Shown: positions 8,807 through 18,750, counted from the stretch's first letter. The stretch is 64,000 nucleotides of DNA from Salinisphaera orenii subsp. orenii MK-B5 (GCF_003788635.1 NZ_AYKH01000023.1:124001-188000), one strand, 5' to 3'. Translations and numbers: made by a program. The notes: generated by a model not told the origin, from the letters alone.

Positions 8807-9331
8807 TTAGCGACGGATACGGTTGTCGGCGTCGGTGAATCCCTGCAGCGAGACGTTCAGATCGATCTGCTCGCCGCGCGGGCCGATGAGGCTGACCTTC
8901 GCGTTACTGCCGCTGCGCATGCGGTTGCGCAGCGCATCATCCACGGGGAAATCCGCACGACAGCCCTGCTGCAGGCATATCTGAAAGGGAAACGTCTCCG
9001 GCTCGCTACCGTCGACCGAGAACTGCACACCCGGCGACAGGCGGGTACCCAGCGGCAGGATGAGGATCATCGCCGCACTGTCGATCTCGGGCGGATAGCC
9101 CATCACGATACGCAGAATGGGCTCGCCGGACTCGGGGCTGTTGACGAGCTGGGTCATCTCGCAGCGCTGCTCGCCGTTCTCCGGGCAACGGACCTGCCAG
9201 TCCTCGAACTCCTCGACATCCACGTTCTCGGCGTTGGACGGCTGCTGCTGCTGGGCGAAGGCGCCCGGCGCGAACGCTGCCGAGAAAGCGAGCATCGCGA
9301 CGGCGAACCCCTGGACAAGACGCTGCGACAT
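8807..9331 (-). CDS. Invasion-associated locus B (IalB) family periplasmic protein
   Basis: 174 residues. A signal peptide (about residues 1-26, ending GAFAQ) precedes an IalB-type domain: the FEDWQVRCP opening, CEMTQLVN with paired cysteines, a LPLGTRLSPGVQFSVD segment and CLQQGCRADFPVD with two further cysteines, a pattern of secreted disulphide-bonded IalB proteins. First named for an erythrocyte-invasion protein of Bartonella, the family is mostly of unknown role in free-living proteobacteria. AGGGGA precedes the ATG. The hypothetical gene at 8174 follows on the same strand. Confidence 0.82.
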   Translation of the reverse strand: MSQRLVQGFAVAMLAFSAAFAPGAFAQQQQPSNAENVDVEEFEDWQVRCPENGEQRCEMTQLVNSPESGEPILRIVMGYPPEIDSAAMILILPLGTRLSPGVQFSVDGSEPETFPFQICLQQGCRADFPVDDALRNRMRSGSNAKVSLIGPRGEQIDLNVSLQGFTDADNRIRR

Positions 9332-9411
9332 GTTTCGAATCCCCTGTAGTTGACGCCACTACTTTACTAGACAACGCCGTGATCGTGACACGGCGCTCGC
9401 CCGGCGCCGGT

Positions 9412-10086
9412 TCACCGGGCGGGATCGATCGGTTCGACCAGCGCCGGGTCGTCGTGCGCGCCGGCCCGGTTGAGACGCGTGCCCACCGCCCACGTGGTGA
9501 GGTCCCTGTGCGCCTGCGCCGTGGCGACGTCCGCCGCCGGGATGTCGACATCCAGCCAGTCCCGAGCGCCGGCCGCGTCCAGTACCAAAGGCATGCGGTG
9601 GTGTATCTCGGCCGCCGCGCCCACCGCCGGACGCGTGACGATCGCCGCACATCGTTGCCCGGCGGCCCGGTGATCGGCGGCCAGCGCGGCCGGTCGCGAC
9701 CAGACGGCGGCCAGAAAGAACGGCTGGCCGTCGGCCGGGCGCAGCGCGAACGGCTGCCGGTGCGTGTCGAGACGCTGCCACTCGTACCACCAGTCCGCGG
9801 GGATCACGCCGCGACGCCGGCCGAACGCTCGCCGCCAGAACGACGTCGCGCGCTTGTCCAGGCGCGCGTTGATCCGCGCACGGCCGCGGCTGTCCCAGCT
9901 CGGAATGAAGCCCCAGAACAGGCGGTCGTAACAGGGTCTCTCCTGCGGTCGCGGCCGATGGATGGCGGCGATCGACGCGCCCGGCGCGATGTTGTAGCCG
10001 GTGACGTCGTCCGGCGGCCGAGCCTCGATACCGAGCAGCCGCGCGAAGACGGCCGGGTCGGTGGTCAGACCGAAACGCCCGCACAT
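9412..10086 (-). CDS. yedK: SOS response-associated peptidase (YedK/HMCES family)
   Basis: 224 residues. Family members crosslink covalently to abasic sites in single-stranded DNA through Cys2, which is present (MCGRFG). Other active-site features are visible: the NIAPG segment, INARLDK (Asn of the NAR motif), PADWWYEW (catalytic-region Glu) and EIHHRMPLVL (His). The start was set at the ATG at 10086 because Cys2 must follow the initiator; an upstream in-frame start would bury it. Lies 120 bases from the hrpA stop, same strand. Confidence 0.9.
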   Translation of the reverse strand: MCGRFGLTTDPAVFARLLGIEARPPDDVTGYNIAPGASIAAIHRPRPQERPCYDRLFWGFIPSWDSRGRARINARLDKRATSFWRRAFGRRRGVIPADWWYEWQRLDTHRQPFALRPADGQPFFLAAVWSRPAALAADHRAAGQRCAAIVTRPAVGAAAEIHHRMPLVLDAAGARDWLDVDIPAADVATAQAHRDLTTWAVGTRLNRAGAHDDPALVEPIDPAR

Positions 10087-10206
10087 GGGCTCAGGCGTCT
10101 CCCGGTCGCTGCGGTGTGACGACCGGAGATCCACGGCCGGCGGCGATCGTCGCCGTGGTGTTCGCCCTACCCGCAACCACGTCTAGCCGGCGCAAGTGCG
10201 GACGCC

Positions 10207-13200
10207 TCAGCATTCGGCCTGAACCGCCGCGAGGCGCTTGCGCGAGACCTTCATCGCCGTGCCGAGCGGCTGGGCGAAGACCTGGACGCGATATTCCTCG
10301 ACCATCCAGCGCAGCGTGGTGAGGGCGTCGGGCCAGCGGCCGCGGGCGAGCGCACGCTCGGCGCGCTGTTTGTAGTCCTGCCAGAACGGCGCGACCTCGT
10401 GCATGCGTGCGCGATCGGCGTCGGCGCCCTCGCGCGCGAGCTTGTCCAGGCGCTGCTCGATAGCCGCGAGATAACGCTCAAGGTCTCGGCCCATCCGGGC
10501 GGGCTGCGCGCAGTCGCTGATGAAACCGGCATAGAGCAGATGGGCCATCTGGTCGCGGATGTCGTCGACCGCCGGCATCCAGTCCAGGCCGATGTTCTTG
10601 GACAGCCGCTTGCGCAGTGCGGCGGCGCGCGACAGCGCGGGCTTGAGCCGTGCCCAGAGATCGACCGCGTCCGCCATGAGATGCGTGCGCACGGCCTCGA
10701 CGCCAGCCTCGAAGCCGGCGCGGTCGCGCGGGGCCTCGCCCAGGCGGGCCGCGATCAGCGCGTTGAGCAGATCGGCGAGCAGCGCCGGCTCGGGGTCGGT
10801 CGCCAGCGCCGAATGGACCACCGGATCCACCGCCAGCGTCTCGGGCGCGGTGGGCAGCGGCATCACCGCGGCCTGCTTGAAGCCGTCGAGATCGCGCTTG
10901 ACCAGCCGGCACTGCTTCGCACACGCCAGCCGCAGCAGGCGGATCACGCCCTGGCGGTGGAGTGCATCGGCGCGTGGCATGTCGTCGATGAGTTCCAGAT
11001 CGACGTGCGTGCCGCGGTCGATGAGCGCCGGCCGCGCCTGCAGTCTGACGCCGGCGTGCGACAGATCCACGTGTGCCGGCAGGTCGCGGGCCGGCCACTC
11101 GGTCAGCCCCTGCTCGCTGATGTCGTCGTCGGAGGCGCGGCTGACCGCCTCCCGGGCGCGGCCGCCGAGTTCACCGCGCAGGGCCGCGAGATCGCGCCCG
11201 GCGGCGATCTCGGCGCCGGCGTCGTCGATCACGGCGAAGCGCATGCGCAGATGGGTGCTGGGCTCGAAGTCGTCCCAGACCTCGGCGGGGATCTCGGTGC
11301 CGGTCATCGCGTGCACGGCCTCGCGCAGTGCGGCGATCGGATCGCCCTCGCCGAAGGTCACGCGCTCGGCGGCGGCGCGGGCGAAATCCGGGACCGGCAC
11401 CACCGCGCGCCGCAGACTCTTGGGCAGCGCCTTGAGGTATTCACGATATTTCTCCTCGAGCAGCCCCGGCACCAGCCAGGCCGCGCGCTCGGCCGACATC
11501 TGGTTGAGGGCGGCCAGCGGCAGCCGCGCGGTCACGCCGTCCGCCAGCGTGCCCGGCTCGAAGGCGTATTCGAGCGCGATCGGCGTATCCCCCAGACGCA
11601 GCGTCTCCGGATAGGCGTCCTCGGGCAGTTCGATGCCGGCATGACGCAGCAGCGTCTCCTCGTCGAAGCGCAGCGTCGTGTCGTCGTGATCGCCGAGCCA
11701 CTGCTGCAGCGTCTTGCGGTCGCGCACACTCTCGGGCAGGCGCTCGTCGTAGAAGTGCGCCTGGGTCGACTCGTCCACGAGCAGATCGCGCCGACGAAAA
11801 CGGGCCTCGCGGGCGGCGATGTCGGCCACGATGGCCTGATTGTGTTCGAGAAACGCCGGCAGCCGGCCGCGCTTGTCGGCCACGGCGAAGGCCACCAGCC
11901 CGTCGCGGATGAAGATCTCGCGGGCGATCGCCGCGTCGATGCGGGCGAAGTCGACCTTGCGCCCGTCCGACAGCGTCAGCCCGAAGAGCTTGACGCGCTC
12001 GCGTGTGGCCACCTGGCCGCGGCGCTTCTCCCAGTGCGGGTCGTAGTGCTCGCGCGCGACCAGATGGGCGCCGGCGTCCTCGATCCACTTCGGATCGACG
12101 CCGGCGACCGTGTGTCCGAACAGGCGGCTGGTCTCGATCAGCTCGCCGGCCACGATCCATTTCGGCGCCTTCTTCGAGAGCACCGAGCCGGGAAAGATAT
12201 GGAACCGGCGCCCGCGCGCGCCCTGGTAGACGCCCTTGTCCTCCAGCATGCCGATGTGATCGAGCAGCCCCGAGAGCAGCGCCCGGTGCAGGGCCACGAA
12301 GTCGGCCTCGGCGAGACGCCCGCGGGCGGGACCGCTGTCCAGGCCCAGATCGCCGCCGATGCGCCGCAGCTGGCGCGCCAGATCCTCCCACTCCCGCATC
12401 CGCATGAAGTTGATGAAGCGATCGCGGCACCACCGCCGCAGCTGATTGCCCGAGTGCTCGCGCCGGGCGGCAGCGAAGGCGTCCCAGAGCTTGAGCAGCC
12501 CCACGAAGTCGGAGCGCACGTCCGCGAACGCCGCCTGGGCGCTGTCGGCGGCCTCACGCTGTTCCGGCGGGCGCTCGCGCGGATCCTGGATGGTCAGACC
12601 GGCGGCCAGCACACGCAGGGCCGCGGGCACGCCGTGCTGACTGCCGGCGATGAGCATGCGTCCGATGCGCGGGTCCAGCGGCAGACGCGCGAGCTTGCGT
12701 CCGAGCGGCGTGATGCGCGCGTCGGCGAGTGCTTCGAGCTGGACCAGCAGATTGCGGCCGTCGTTGATGTAGCGCCGTTCGGGCGGATCGATGAAGGGAA
12801 AGGACTCGATGTCGCCGAGTTTGAGGTCGGCCATCGTCAGCAGCACGTTGGCCAGGTTCGTGCGGCGGATCTCCGGATCGGTGAACTCGGGTCGGTCGTG
12901 GTAATCGGCCTCGTCGAACAGCCGCACGCAGATGCCCGGCGCCACGCGGCCACAGCGGCCGGCGCGCTGATTGCAGCTGGCCTGGGAGACGCGCTCGATG
13001 GGCAGCCGCTGGACCTTGGCCGCGGTGGAATAGCGGCTGATGCGCGCGAGCCCGGTGTCGATCACATAGCGGATGCCCGGGACGGTCAGCGAGGTCTCGG
13101 CGACGTTGGTCGAGAGCACGATGCGCCGGCCGTTGGAGGCGCTGAAGATCCGGTTCTGGGCCGAGCGCGTCAGCCGGGCGTAGAGCGGCACGATCTCGGG

Positions 13201-14166
13201 ACGGTACTTCTCCCCGGCGAGCGCGCGCGTCAGATGGCGTTCGGCGTCGCGGATGTCGCGCTCGCCCGGCAGGAAGACGAGAATGTCGCCGGGGCCTTCG
13301 CGCCAGAGTTCGCGTGCTGCGGCCTCGACCGCCTCCGGCATATCCTGGCCGTCGGCCGGCGGGCGATAGCGCACCGTGACCGGATAGCCGCGGCCGGCCA
13401 CGTTGATGATCGGGGCGTCGTCGAAGAAGGCGGCGAAGCGCTCGGGGTCGATGGTCGCCGAGGTGACGATGAGCTTGAGATCCGGTCGTCGTGCGAGCAG
13501 CCGCTTGAGATAGCCGAGCAGGAAATCGACGTTGAGCGTGCGCTCGTGCGCCTCGTCGATGATGATCGCCTCATAGGCGTTCAAGAAGCGGTCGCGCGCG
13601 GTCTCGGCGAGCAGGATGCCGTCGGTCATCAGCTTGAGCTGGGTGGCATCCGACAGGCGGTTCTCGAAGCGCGTCTGGAAGCCGACGAGCCCGCCGAACT
13701 CGCTGCCGACCTCCTCGGCCACGCGCTGGCCCACGCTGCGCGCGGCCAGGCGCCGCGGCTGGGTGTGGCCGATCAGCCCGCGGGCGCCGATGCCGGCCTG
13801 CATCAGGATCTTGGGCAGCTGCGTGGTCTTGCCGGAGCCGGTCTCGCCGCAGACCACGACCACCTGATGCGAGGCCACGGCGTCGGCGATCTCCTCGGCC
13901 CGGCCGCTGACGGGCAGATCGTCGGCCAGCGTGATCGCGCCCAGGGCGTCGAGCCGTGTGCGGACGACTTCGGCGCTGGCCTCAATCTCCGCGTCCACGG
14001 CGGCACGGGCCTCGGCGCTCCGGGCGCGCGCCAGCCGGCGCCCGAGACGGTGGCGGTCGCGCGTGCGCACGCCGGCGAGCCGGGTCTCCGGGTTCGCGCC
14101 GGTCGCGGCGTCGTCGTCGGTCGGGTGTGAGCGGCGGGATTCGGGGATCGGTTCACCTTGGGGCAT
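10207..14166 (-). CDS. hrpA: ATP-dependent RNA helicase HrpA
   Basis: 1319-residue DEAH-box helicase, the normal length for HrpA. Walker A GETGSGKT at 107-114, DEAH at 204-207, SAT at 236-238, the second RecA domain with STNVAETSLTVPG and QRAGRCGR, then winged-helix, HA2 and OB regions, and the long C-terminal DUF3418 region found only in HrpA-type proteins. HrpA acts on RNA, including release of stalled ribosomes on mRNA. It is divergent from the amidase gene, with a 134-base shared upstream region. The long plus-strand open frames opposite it are shadows of its codon bias. Confidence 0.95.
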   Translation of the reverse strand: MPQGEPIPESRRSHPTDDDAATGANPETRLAGVRTRDRHRLGRRLARARSAEARAAVDAEIEASAEVVRTRLDALGAITLADDLPVSGRAEEIADAVASHQVVVVCGETGSGKTTQLPKILMQAGIGARGLIGHTQPRRLAARSVGQRVAEEVGSEFGGLVGFQTRFENRLSDATQLKLMTDGILLAETARDRFLNAYEAIIIDEAHERTLNVDFLLGYLKRLLARRPDLKLIVTSATIDPERFAAFFDDAPIINVAGRGYPVTVRYRPPADGQDMPEAVEAAARELWREGPGDILVFLPGERDIRDAERHLTRALAGEKYRPEIVPLYARLTRSAQNRIFSASNGRRIVLSTNVAETSLTVPGIRYVIDTGLARISRYSTAAKVQRLPIERVSQASCNQRAGRCGRVAPGICVRLFDEADYHDRPEFTDPEIRRTNLANVLLTMADLKLGDIESFPFIDPPERRYINDGRNLLVQLEALADARITPLGRKLARLPLDPRIGRMLIAGSQHGVPAALRVLAAGLTIQDPRERPPEQREAADSAQAAFADVRSDFVGLLKLWDAFAAARREHSGNQLRRWCRDRFINFMRMREWEDLARQLRRIGGDLGLDSGPARGRLAEADFVALHRALLSGLLDHIGMLEDKGVYQGARGRRFHIFPGSVLSKKAPKWIVAGELIETSRLFGHTVAGVDPKWIEDAGAHLVAREHYDPHWEKRRGQVATRERVKLFGLTLSDGRKVDFARIDAAIAREIFIRDGLVAFAVADKRGRLPAFLEHNQAIVADIAAREARFRRRDLLVDESTQAHFYDERLPESVRDRKTLQQWLGDHDDTTLRFDEETLLRHAGIELPEDAYPETLRLGDTPIALEYAFEPGTLADGVTARLPLAALNQMSAERAAWLVPGLLEEKYREYLKALPKSLRRAVVPVPDFARAAAERVTFGEGDPIAALREAVHAMTGTEIPAEVWDDFEPSTHLRMRFAVIDDAGAEIAAGRDLAALRGELGGRAREAVSRASDDDISEQGLTEWPARDLPAHVDLSHAGVRLQARPALIDRGTHVDLELIDDMPRADALHRQGVIRLLRLACAKQCRLVKRDLDGFKQAAVMPLPTAPETLAVDPVVHSALATDPEPALLADLLNALIAARLGEAPRDRAGFEAGVEAVRTHLMADAVDLWARLKPALSRAAALRKRLSKNIGLDWMPAVDDIRDQMAHLLYAGFISDCAQPARMGRDLERYLAAIEQRLDKLAREGADADRARMHEVAPFWQDYKQRAERALARGRWPDALTTLRWMVEEYRVQVFAQPLGTAMKVSRKRLAAVQAEC

Positions 14167-14300
14167 GGCGTGTGGCGTGCCGGACTGCGGCCGCCAGTTT
14201 AAAGCCTACGGCCCGGCTGCTGCCGGGCGTCCCGCGCGCCGGCGCGGCGTGTCGCGATCTGACAGAATGCGGGCGTTCGCCCGGGGACCGCTGACCGCCG

Positions 14301-15140
14301 ATGATGATTCAACGCCACCTTTGCCGGTGGGCCGTGCTGGCCACCGCACTCGTGCTCGCCGCCTGCGCGGCGCCGGAGACGCTGCACGAACGCCCCGGCT
14401 ACTGGGCCGATCAGAGCACCGCCGCCCGGGCTTACAACGAGCGCGTGCGGTTTCTCGTGCTGCACTATACCGGCGGCGACGAAGCCCGCGCGGTGCAGGT
14501 GCTGACCGGGCCCGCGGTCAGCTCGCACTATCTGGTGGCCCCCGCGCCGCCGGAGCGCGGCGGCGCCCCCATCGTGCGGCAGCTGGTGCCGGAGCGGGCG
14601 CGGGCTTGGCACGCCGGCACCAGCAGCTGGGCGGACCGGTCGCATATCAACGACAGCTCCATCGGCATCGAAATCGTCAACCGGGGACGCCACGAGAGCC
14701 CGCGCGGGCAGGTCTGGGCCGGCTACAGCGCAGCCCAGATCGATGCACTGATCGTGCTGTTGCGCGATCTCGTCTCGCGTTACGACATCCAGCCGCAGAA
14801 CGTGGTCGGTCACGCCGATGTCTCGCCGGGGCGCAAGATCGATCCCGGACCGGCCTTTCCCTGGAAACGCCTGCACGAGGCCGGCATCGGCGCCTGGCCG
14901 GATCCGGGGCGTGTCGCGACCTACCGCGCCCGCTTTCGGCGGCGCATGCCGGACATGCGCACCATCCAGCGCGCCCTGGCCCGTTACGGCTACGATCTGC
15001 CGGTAACCGGCGAACATGACCAGCGTACCCACGCCGTGCTCACGTCCTTCCAGATGCATTTCCGACCGGCCCGCTATGACGGCCGGCCGGATCCGGAGAC
15101 CCTGGCACGACTCTGGGCCCTGAACGCCGAGTATCGTTAG
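14301..15140 (+). CDS. N-acetylmuramoyl-L-alanine amidase lipoprotein (AmiD-like)
   Basis: 279 residues. A lipoprotein signal (ALVLAACA, lipid-modified Cys22) directs it to the outer-membrane inner face. An Amidase_2 domain follows: LVLHYTGG (zinc His55), SSHYLV, GTSSWADRSHINDSSIGIEIVN, and VVGHADVSPGRKIDPGPAFPW holding the second zinc His and the catalytic Lys/Asp region. The C-terminal 70 residues form a peptidoglycan-binding helical domain (TIQRALARYGYDLPVTGEHDQRTHAVLTSFQ type). The expected reaction is cleavage between N-acetylmuramic acid and L-alanine, including anhydro-muropeptides during wall recycling. Confidence 0.92.
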   Translation: MMIQRHLCRWAVLATALVLAACAAPETLHERPGYWADQSTAARAYNERVRFLVLHYTGGDEARAVQVLTGPAVSSHYLVAPAPPERGGAPIVRQLVPERARAWHAGTSSWADRSHINDSSIGIEIVNRGRHESPRGQVWAGYSAAQIDALIVLLRDLVSRYDIQPQNVVGHADVSPGRKIDPGPAFPWKRLHEAGIGAWPDPGRVATYRARFRRRMPDMRTIQRALARYGYDLPVTGEHDQRTHAVLTSFQMHFRPARYDGRPDPETLARLWALNAEYR

Positions 15141-15511
15141 CGGCCTGCGACTGACGCGGTCGCGCGCCCCGACCGGCGCACGTAGCGGTGATCAGAAACC
15201 AGGACAGTGCATGTCGTCACCGCCCGCTTGGCCGATGTGGCCGCTCGGCCGCTCGGCCGCTTTTGATCCGGGTGTGCGATCGAGGTTGTGCGATCGCTGC
15301 GATCGTCGGTCGATCGGCTTCGTAAAAACCTGCGATGCGTGACGCATTCGAGCCGCCGGATGGCGCGGTTATCGCGGCCGGCGGCTCGAGACGCCGGAGC
15401 GGGGTGCGGGCAAGGCGCGAGTCGCCGCTGACGACGCGATATGTTCGAACAGCCGCGAGCTCGGCCCTGTCGCGCCACGGTGCCGGCCAGGCGACCGTGC
15501 CCGCAGACCGA
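15141..15511. other. Intergenic between converging amidase and purK genes
   Basis: 371 bases between two genes that face each other. No supported gene. It contains four CGATCG hexamers within about 45 bases (15276-15317) and GC-rich GGCCGCTCGGCCG-type repeats followed by TTTT near 15231-15264, which might serve as a weak terminator for the amidase gene. Confidence 0.4.
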
Positions 15512-16660
15512 TCAATCGCCGGTGTCGGCTGCGAGCGCCTCGCGAGCGGCGATCGCGCGCCGAGCGGCATCCTCTCCGTCGTCGCCGAAAGCCACGAGAT
15601 GGCCCATCTTGCGCCCGGGCCGGGGTTCGGCCTTGCCGTAGAGGTGCAGCTTGATCGCGGGATCGGAGAGCGCATGCACCCATTTAGGCGTACCGGCAGC
15701 CCACAGATCGCCGAGCAGATTGACCATGGCCGAGGGCCGCAGCCGGCGCGTATCCCCCAGCGGCAACGCACAGACCGCACGCAGCTGCTGTTCGAACTGG
15801 CTGGTCACGCAGGCATCGAAACTGAAATGGCCGGAATTGTGCGGGCGCGGGGCGAGCTCATTGACCCGCAGCGTGCCGTCCCGGCCGAGGAAGAATTCCA
15901 CGCAGAGCACGCCGACCACGTCCAGCGCCTCGAGCACGCCGCGGGCGATGGCGACGGCCTCTTCGGCGATCGCCGGGTCGATGTTCGGATCCGGGGTCGA
16001 GACGTCCAGGATATGATCACAGTGGCGATTCTCGGTGACGCCGTAGTGGGCGAAGGCGCCGTCGCAGCCGCGCGCGGCGACCACGGAGATCTCGCGCTCG
16101 AAGTCCACGAAACCCTCGAGCACGGCTTCGCCGGCGCCGATGGCCGCCCAGGCCGCGTCGGCCTCTGACGGCGTGTCGATCACCGCCTGGCCCTTGCCGT
16201 CATAGCCGAAGCCCGCGGTCTTGAGCACGCAGGGCGTGCCCAGCCGCGCGATCGCGCCGTCGAGGGTGGCGCGGTCGGGAACGTGCTCGAACGGCGCGGT
16301 CGGAAAGCCGGCGCCGGCGAGAAAATCCTTCTCGCGCTGCCGGTGCTGGGCGATGTGCAGCACGCGTCCCGCGGGCCGCACCGGGACGTGCTCGGCGGCC
16401 GTGGCCGCGGCTTCGTGCGGCACGTTCTCGAATTCGAAGGTGACCGCGTCGACGCGGCTGGCGAACTCGGCGACCGCCGCCAGGTCGGTGTAGTCGCCCA
16501 CCGCCTCGCGGTCGGCGACCTGCCCCATCGGCGTGTCGTCGCCGGGCGAGAAGGTGTGCACGCGATAGCCCATGCGGCGGGCGGCGAGCGCGAACATCCG
16601 CCCCAGTTGGCCGCTGCCCAGCACGCCGACGGTCGCGCCCGGGAGGATGGGCCGGCTCAT
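15512..16660 (-). CDS. purK: 5-(carboxyamino)imidazole ribonucleotide synthase PurK
   Basis: 382-residue ATP-grasp enzyme. It converts AIR, bicarbonate and ATP to N5-CAIR in de novo purine synthesis. The N-terminus [12 protein letters not shown] is the PurK dinucleotide-like fold signature, followed by FEFENVP, the ATP-grasp core [51 protein letters not shown] and the C-terminal [17 protein letters not shown]. Its ATG overlaps the purE stop (ATGA), so translation is coupled in a purE-purK operon. Confidence 0.96.
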   Translation of the reverse strand: MSRPILPGATVGVLGSGQLGRMFALAARRMGYRVHTFSPGDDTPMGQVADREAVGDYTDLAAVAEFASRVDAVTFEFENVPHEAAATAAEHVPVRPAGRVLHIAQHRQREKDFLAGAGFPTAPFEHVPDRATLDGAIARLGTPCVLKTAGFGYDGKGQAVIDTPSEADAAWAAIGAGEAVLEGFVDFEREISVVAARGCDGAFAHYGVTENRHCDHILDVSTPDPNIDPAIAEEAVAIARGVLEALDVVGVLCVEFFLGRDGTLRVNELAPRPHNSGHFSFDACVTSQFEQQLRAVCALPLGDTRRLRPSAMVNLLGDLWAAGTPKWVHALSDPAIKLHLYGKAEPRPGRKMGHLVAFGDDGEDAARRAIAAREALAADTGD

Positions 16661-17148
16661 GGCAGTCGGTCCGAGCCGACCTGGTCGGCCTGGCGTTGCC
16701 GGAAGTCCGCCAGCGATTCGCGCAGCTCGCTGCGGTGGGCGGCCAGCATGGCCACCGCGAACAGCGCCGCATTGCGGGCGCCGGAGTCGCCGATGGCAAA
16801 GGTCGCCGTGGGCACGCCGCCCGGCATCTGCACGATCGACAGTAGCGAATCGAGGCCGTTGAGGGCGCGGCTTTTGACGGGTACGCCGAGCACCGGCAGC
16901 AGCGTCTGCGCGGCGACCATGCCCGGCAGATGGGCCGCGCCGCCGGCGCCGGCGATGATGATCTCCAGGCCGCGATCGGCCGCTGTGTTCGCATAGTCGC
17001 GCATGGCGTCCGGCGTGCGGTGCGCCGACACCACCCGGCATTCGTGCGCCACGCCGAACGTGTCGAGCATCTCATGGGCATGGCACATGGTGTCCCAGTC
17101 GGACTTGCTGCCCATGATCACGCCCACCAACGGGTTGTCGTCCGCCAT
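16657..17148 (-). CDS. purE: N5-carboxyaminoimidazole ribonucleotide mutase PurE
   Basis: 163 residues, the class I PurE length. It isomerises N5-CAIR to CAIR, the step after PurK. Hallmarks: [14 protein letters not shown] near the N-terminus, [12 protein letters not shown] (active-site His), [13 protein letters not shown] and [29 protein letters not shown]. The ATG at 17148 was chosen over an upstream frame extension; AGGGGG lies just upstream. First gene of the operon, coupled to purK by a 4-base overlap. Confidence 0.96.
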   Translation of the reverse strand: MADDNPLVGVIMGSKSDWDTMCHAHEMLDTFGVAHECRVVSAHRTPDAMRDYANTAADRGLEIIIAGAGGAAHLPGMVAAQTLLPVLGVPVKSRALNGLDSLLSIVQMPGGVPTATFAIGDSGARNAALFAVAMLAAHRSELRESLADFRQRQADQVGSDRLP

Positions 17149-17334
17149 ATCGCCCCCTGCACCCGGGTACAGAAAAGCCGTGCAGTGTACCAAGTTCGCG
17201 CGTTCGATGGCGGCGGGCGGTCGCGACCCTCATGACAGGCGACGTGCAAGGTGCGCCCAGGCGCCGCGATCGCAGCGATTCGGCGCCATCGAGGCAGGCC
17301 CCGCTCCGGCCTCGCCCCGCCGACCCGATCCGGC

Positions 17335-17952
17335 CTAATCGAGGATGATCAGACGATTCGGCAGCTCGTTGCGTTCGTGGGTCGCCGGTACCGCCGCCTG
17401 CAGATGCGTGCCGCAGGCCTCGATGCAGTGGAGAAAGCCGGCCAGCGTCTCGCCGCGCTTCACATGGGCGGTGAAGTCGTCGACGATCGCCGACCAGGTG
17501 GCGTCATCCAGGCGCTCGGATATGCCGCGGTCGACGATGATCTCCACGTAGCGCTCGGCTTCGGAGACGAAGATCAGCATGCCCGTGGCGTCGTCGGTGT
17601 GATGCAGGTTCTGTTCGAGAAACTGCCGGCGCGCGAGGTTGGCCGCACGGCCATGGCGGATGCTGCGCGGGATCAGACGCGTGGCGACCTGCGGTACGCG
17701 GAAGATGGCGCCCAGGATCACGAAACAGCCCCACTGGATGAGCAGCAGCGTCTGCGCGTGCAGGTCGCCGGTGAAGAACAGCGCCGCCCCGGGTACGAGC
17801 AGCGCCACGAGGCCGGCCCAGAGCAGCGGGATGAAATGGTAGTCGTCCGCACGTTCGGCGAGCACCGTGACCAGTTCCGCGTCGGTATGACGCTCGACTT
17901 CGGTGATCGCGTCGGCGACCTGTTTGCGTTCGGTCTCGTTGAGCAGACTCAT
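17335..17952 (-). CDS. TPM-domain membrane protein
   Basis: 205 residues. The N-terminal part begins a TPM-like domain (MSLLNETERKQVADAITEVERHTDAELVTVLAERAD), then two membrane helices (PLLWAGLVALLVPGAALFF and LLLIQWGCFVILGAIF), then the TPM core with GMLIFVSEAERYVEIIVDRGISERLDDATW. TPM proteins bind metal and in plants act in photosystem repair; bacterial versions next to lemA are of unknown role. Third gene of a lemA-ygcG-TPM operon, starting 9 bases after the preceding gene. Confidence 0.82.
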   Translation of the reverse strand: MSLLNETERKQVADAITEVERHTDAELVTVLAERADDYHFIPLLWAGLVALLVPGAALFFTGDLHAQTLLLIQWGCFVILGAIFRVPQVATRLIPRSIRHGRAANLARRQFLEQNLHHTDDATGMLIFVSEAERYVEIIVDRGISERLDDATWSAIVDDFTAHVKRGETLAGFLHCIEACGTHLQAAVPATHERNELPNRLIILD

Positions 17953-17961
17953 GTCCTCGTC

Positions 17962-18750
17962 CTACCAGCCGCCGGAGGCGCCGCCGCCACCGAAACCACC
18001 GCCACCGCCGGAGAAGCCGCCGCCACCGGAAAAACCACCGCCGCCGAAACCGCCGCCGATGGGCAGCGGGAGAATGCCGAAGCCGCGTCGCCGCCGCCGG
18101 CCGCGCCCACCGCCGGCACCGCCGCCGAACAGGCCGATGATCATCACCATGAGCACGAAGAACATGATGCCGCGGCCCAGCGACGGCCCCTCCCCGCCGC
18201 GCGATTCGCTTCGCTGCGCTTCGGCCAGCGGATCGCCGCCGAGCACCTGCACCATCGCCGCGGCACCGCGCTCGATGCCGCCGGCGAAGTCGCCCTCGCC
18301 AAACGCGGGCGTAATGATGCGGTTGATGATGACCGACGACTGCGCATCGGTGAGGCGCCCCTCCAGACCGTAGCCGACCTCGATGCGCACCCGGCGTTCG
18401 TCCTTCGCCACGAGCAGCAGCGCGCCGTTGTCCGAGTCGGCCTGGCCGATGCCCCATTCGCGGCCGAGCTGATAGCCGTATTCCTCGATCGTCTCGCCGC
18501 CCAGATCGGGCAGCGTGGCCACGACCACCTGCTCGCCGCTGGACTGCTCGTGTGCGGCCAGCATGTCGGTGATCTCGCGCTCGATCGCTGCGTCGAGCAT
18601 GTCGGCGTTGTCGACCACGCGCCCGGTGAGTTCCGGGAAGGTCGGCGCCGCCGCGGCGGCCGCGCTCAGACACAGCAGCACGAGCATCGCCGCCCACAGA
18701 GGCCGGGACGCGATGCGCCCGCCGGATCGGGTTGTCGCCGTCATGCGCAT
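17962..18750 (-). CDS. TPM-domain protein with Gly-rich tail (YgcG-like)
   Basis: 262 residues: a signal peptide or anchor (about 18-36), a TPM domain (LTGRVVDNADMLDAAIEREI, GEQVVVATLPDLGG, DNGALLLVAKDERRVRIEVGYGLEGRLTDAQ), a membrane helix (IMFFVLMVMIIGLFGGG) and a tail of Gly-Phe/Ser repeats ending GGASGGW. This architecture is that of YgcG/methanol dehydrogenase-like TPM proteins; the old methanol dehydrogenase label in databases is not supported by function. Its ATG overlaps the lemA stop by one base (TGATG). Confidence 0.87.
   Translation of the reverse strand: MRMTATTRSGGRIASRPLWAAMLVLLCLSAAAAAAPTFPELTGRVVDNADMLDAAIEREITDMLAAHEQSSGEQVVVATLPDLGGETIEEYGYQLGREWGIGQADSDNGALLLVAKDERRVRIEVGYGLEGRLTDAQSSVIINRIITPAFGEGDFAGGIERGAAAMVQVLGGDPLAEAQRSESRGGEGPSLGRGIMFFVLMVMIIGLFGGGAGGGRGRRRRRGFGILPLPIGGGFGGGGFSGGGGFSGGGGGFGGGGASGGW

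Noticed and set aside
10399-14130. 1243-codon open frame on the plus strand opposite hrpA
   Set aside because: It mirrors hrpA codon bias, is rich in His, Gln, Arg and Asp repeats with no domain, and the opposite strand encodes an unmistakable full-length HrpA.
17973-18060. Simple-sequence DNA repeat in the YgcG-like gene
   Set aside because: It is the coding sequence for the normal Gly-rich tail of this family, not an independent repeat element.
17962-18750. Methanol dehydrogenase annotation for the YgcG-like TPM protein
   Set aside because: That database label is a historical misannotation; the protein has a TPM domain and Gly-rich tail, with no quinoprotein or iron-alcohol dehydrogenase features.
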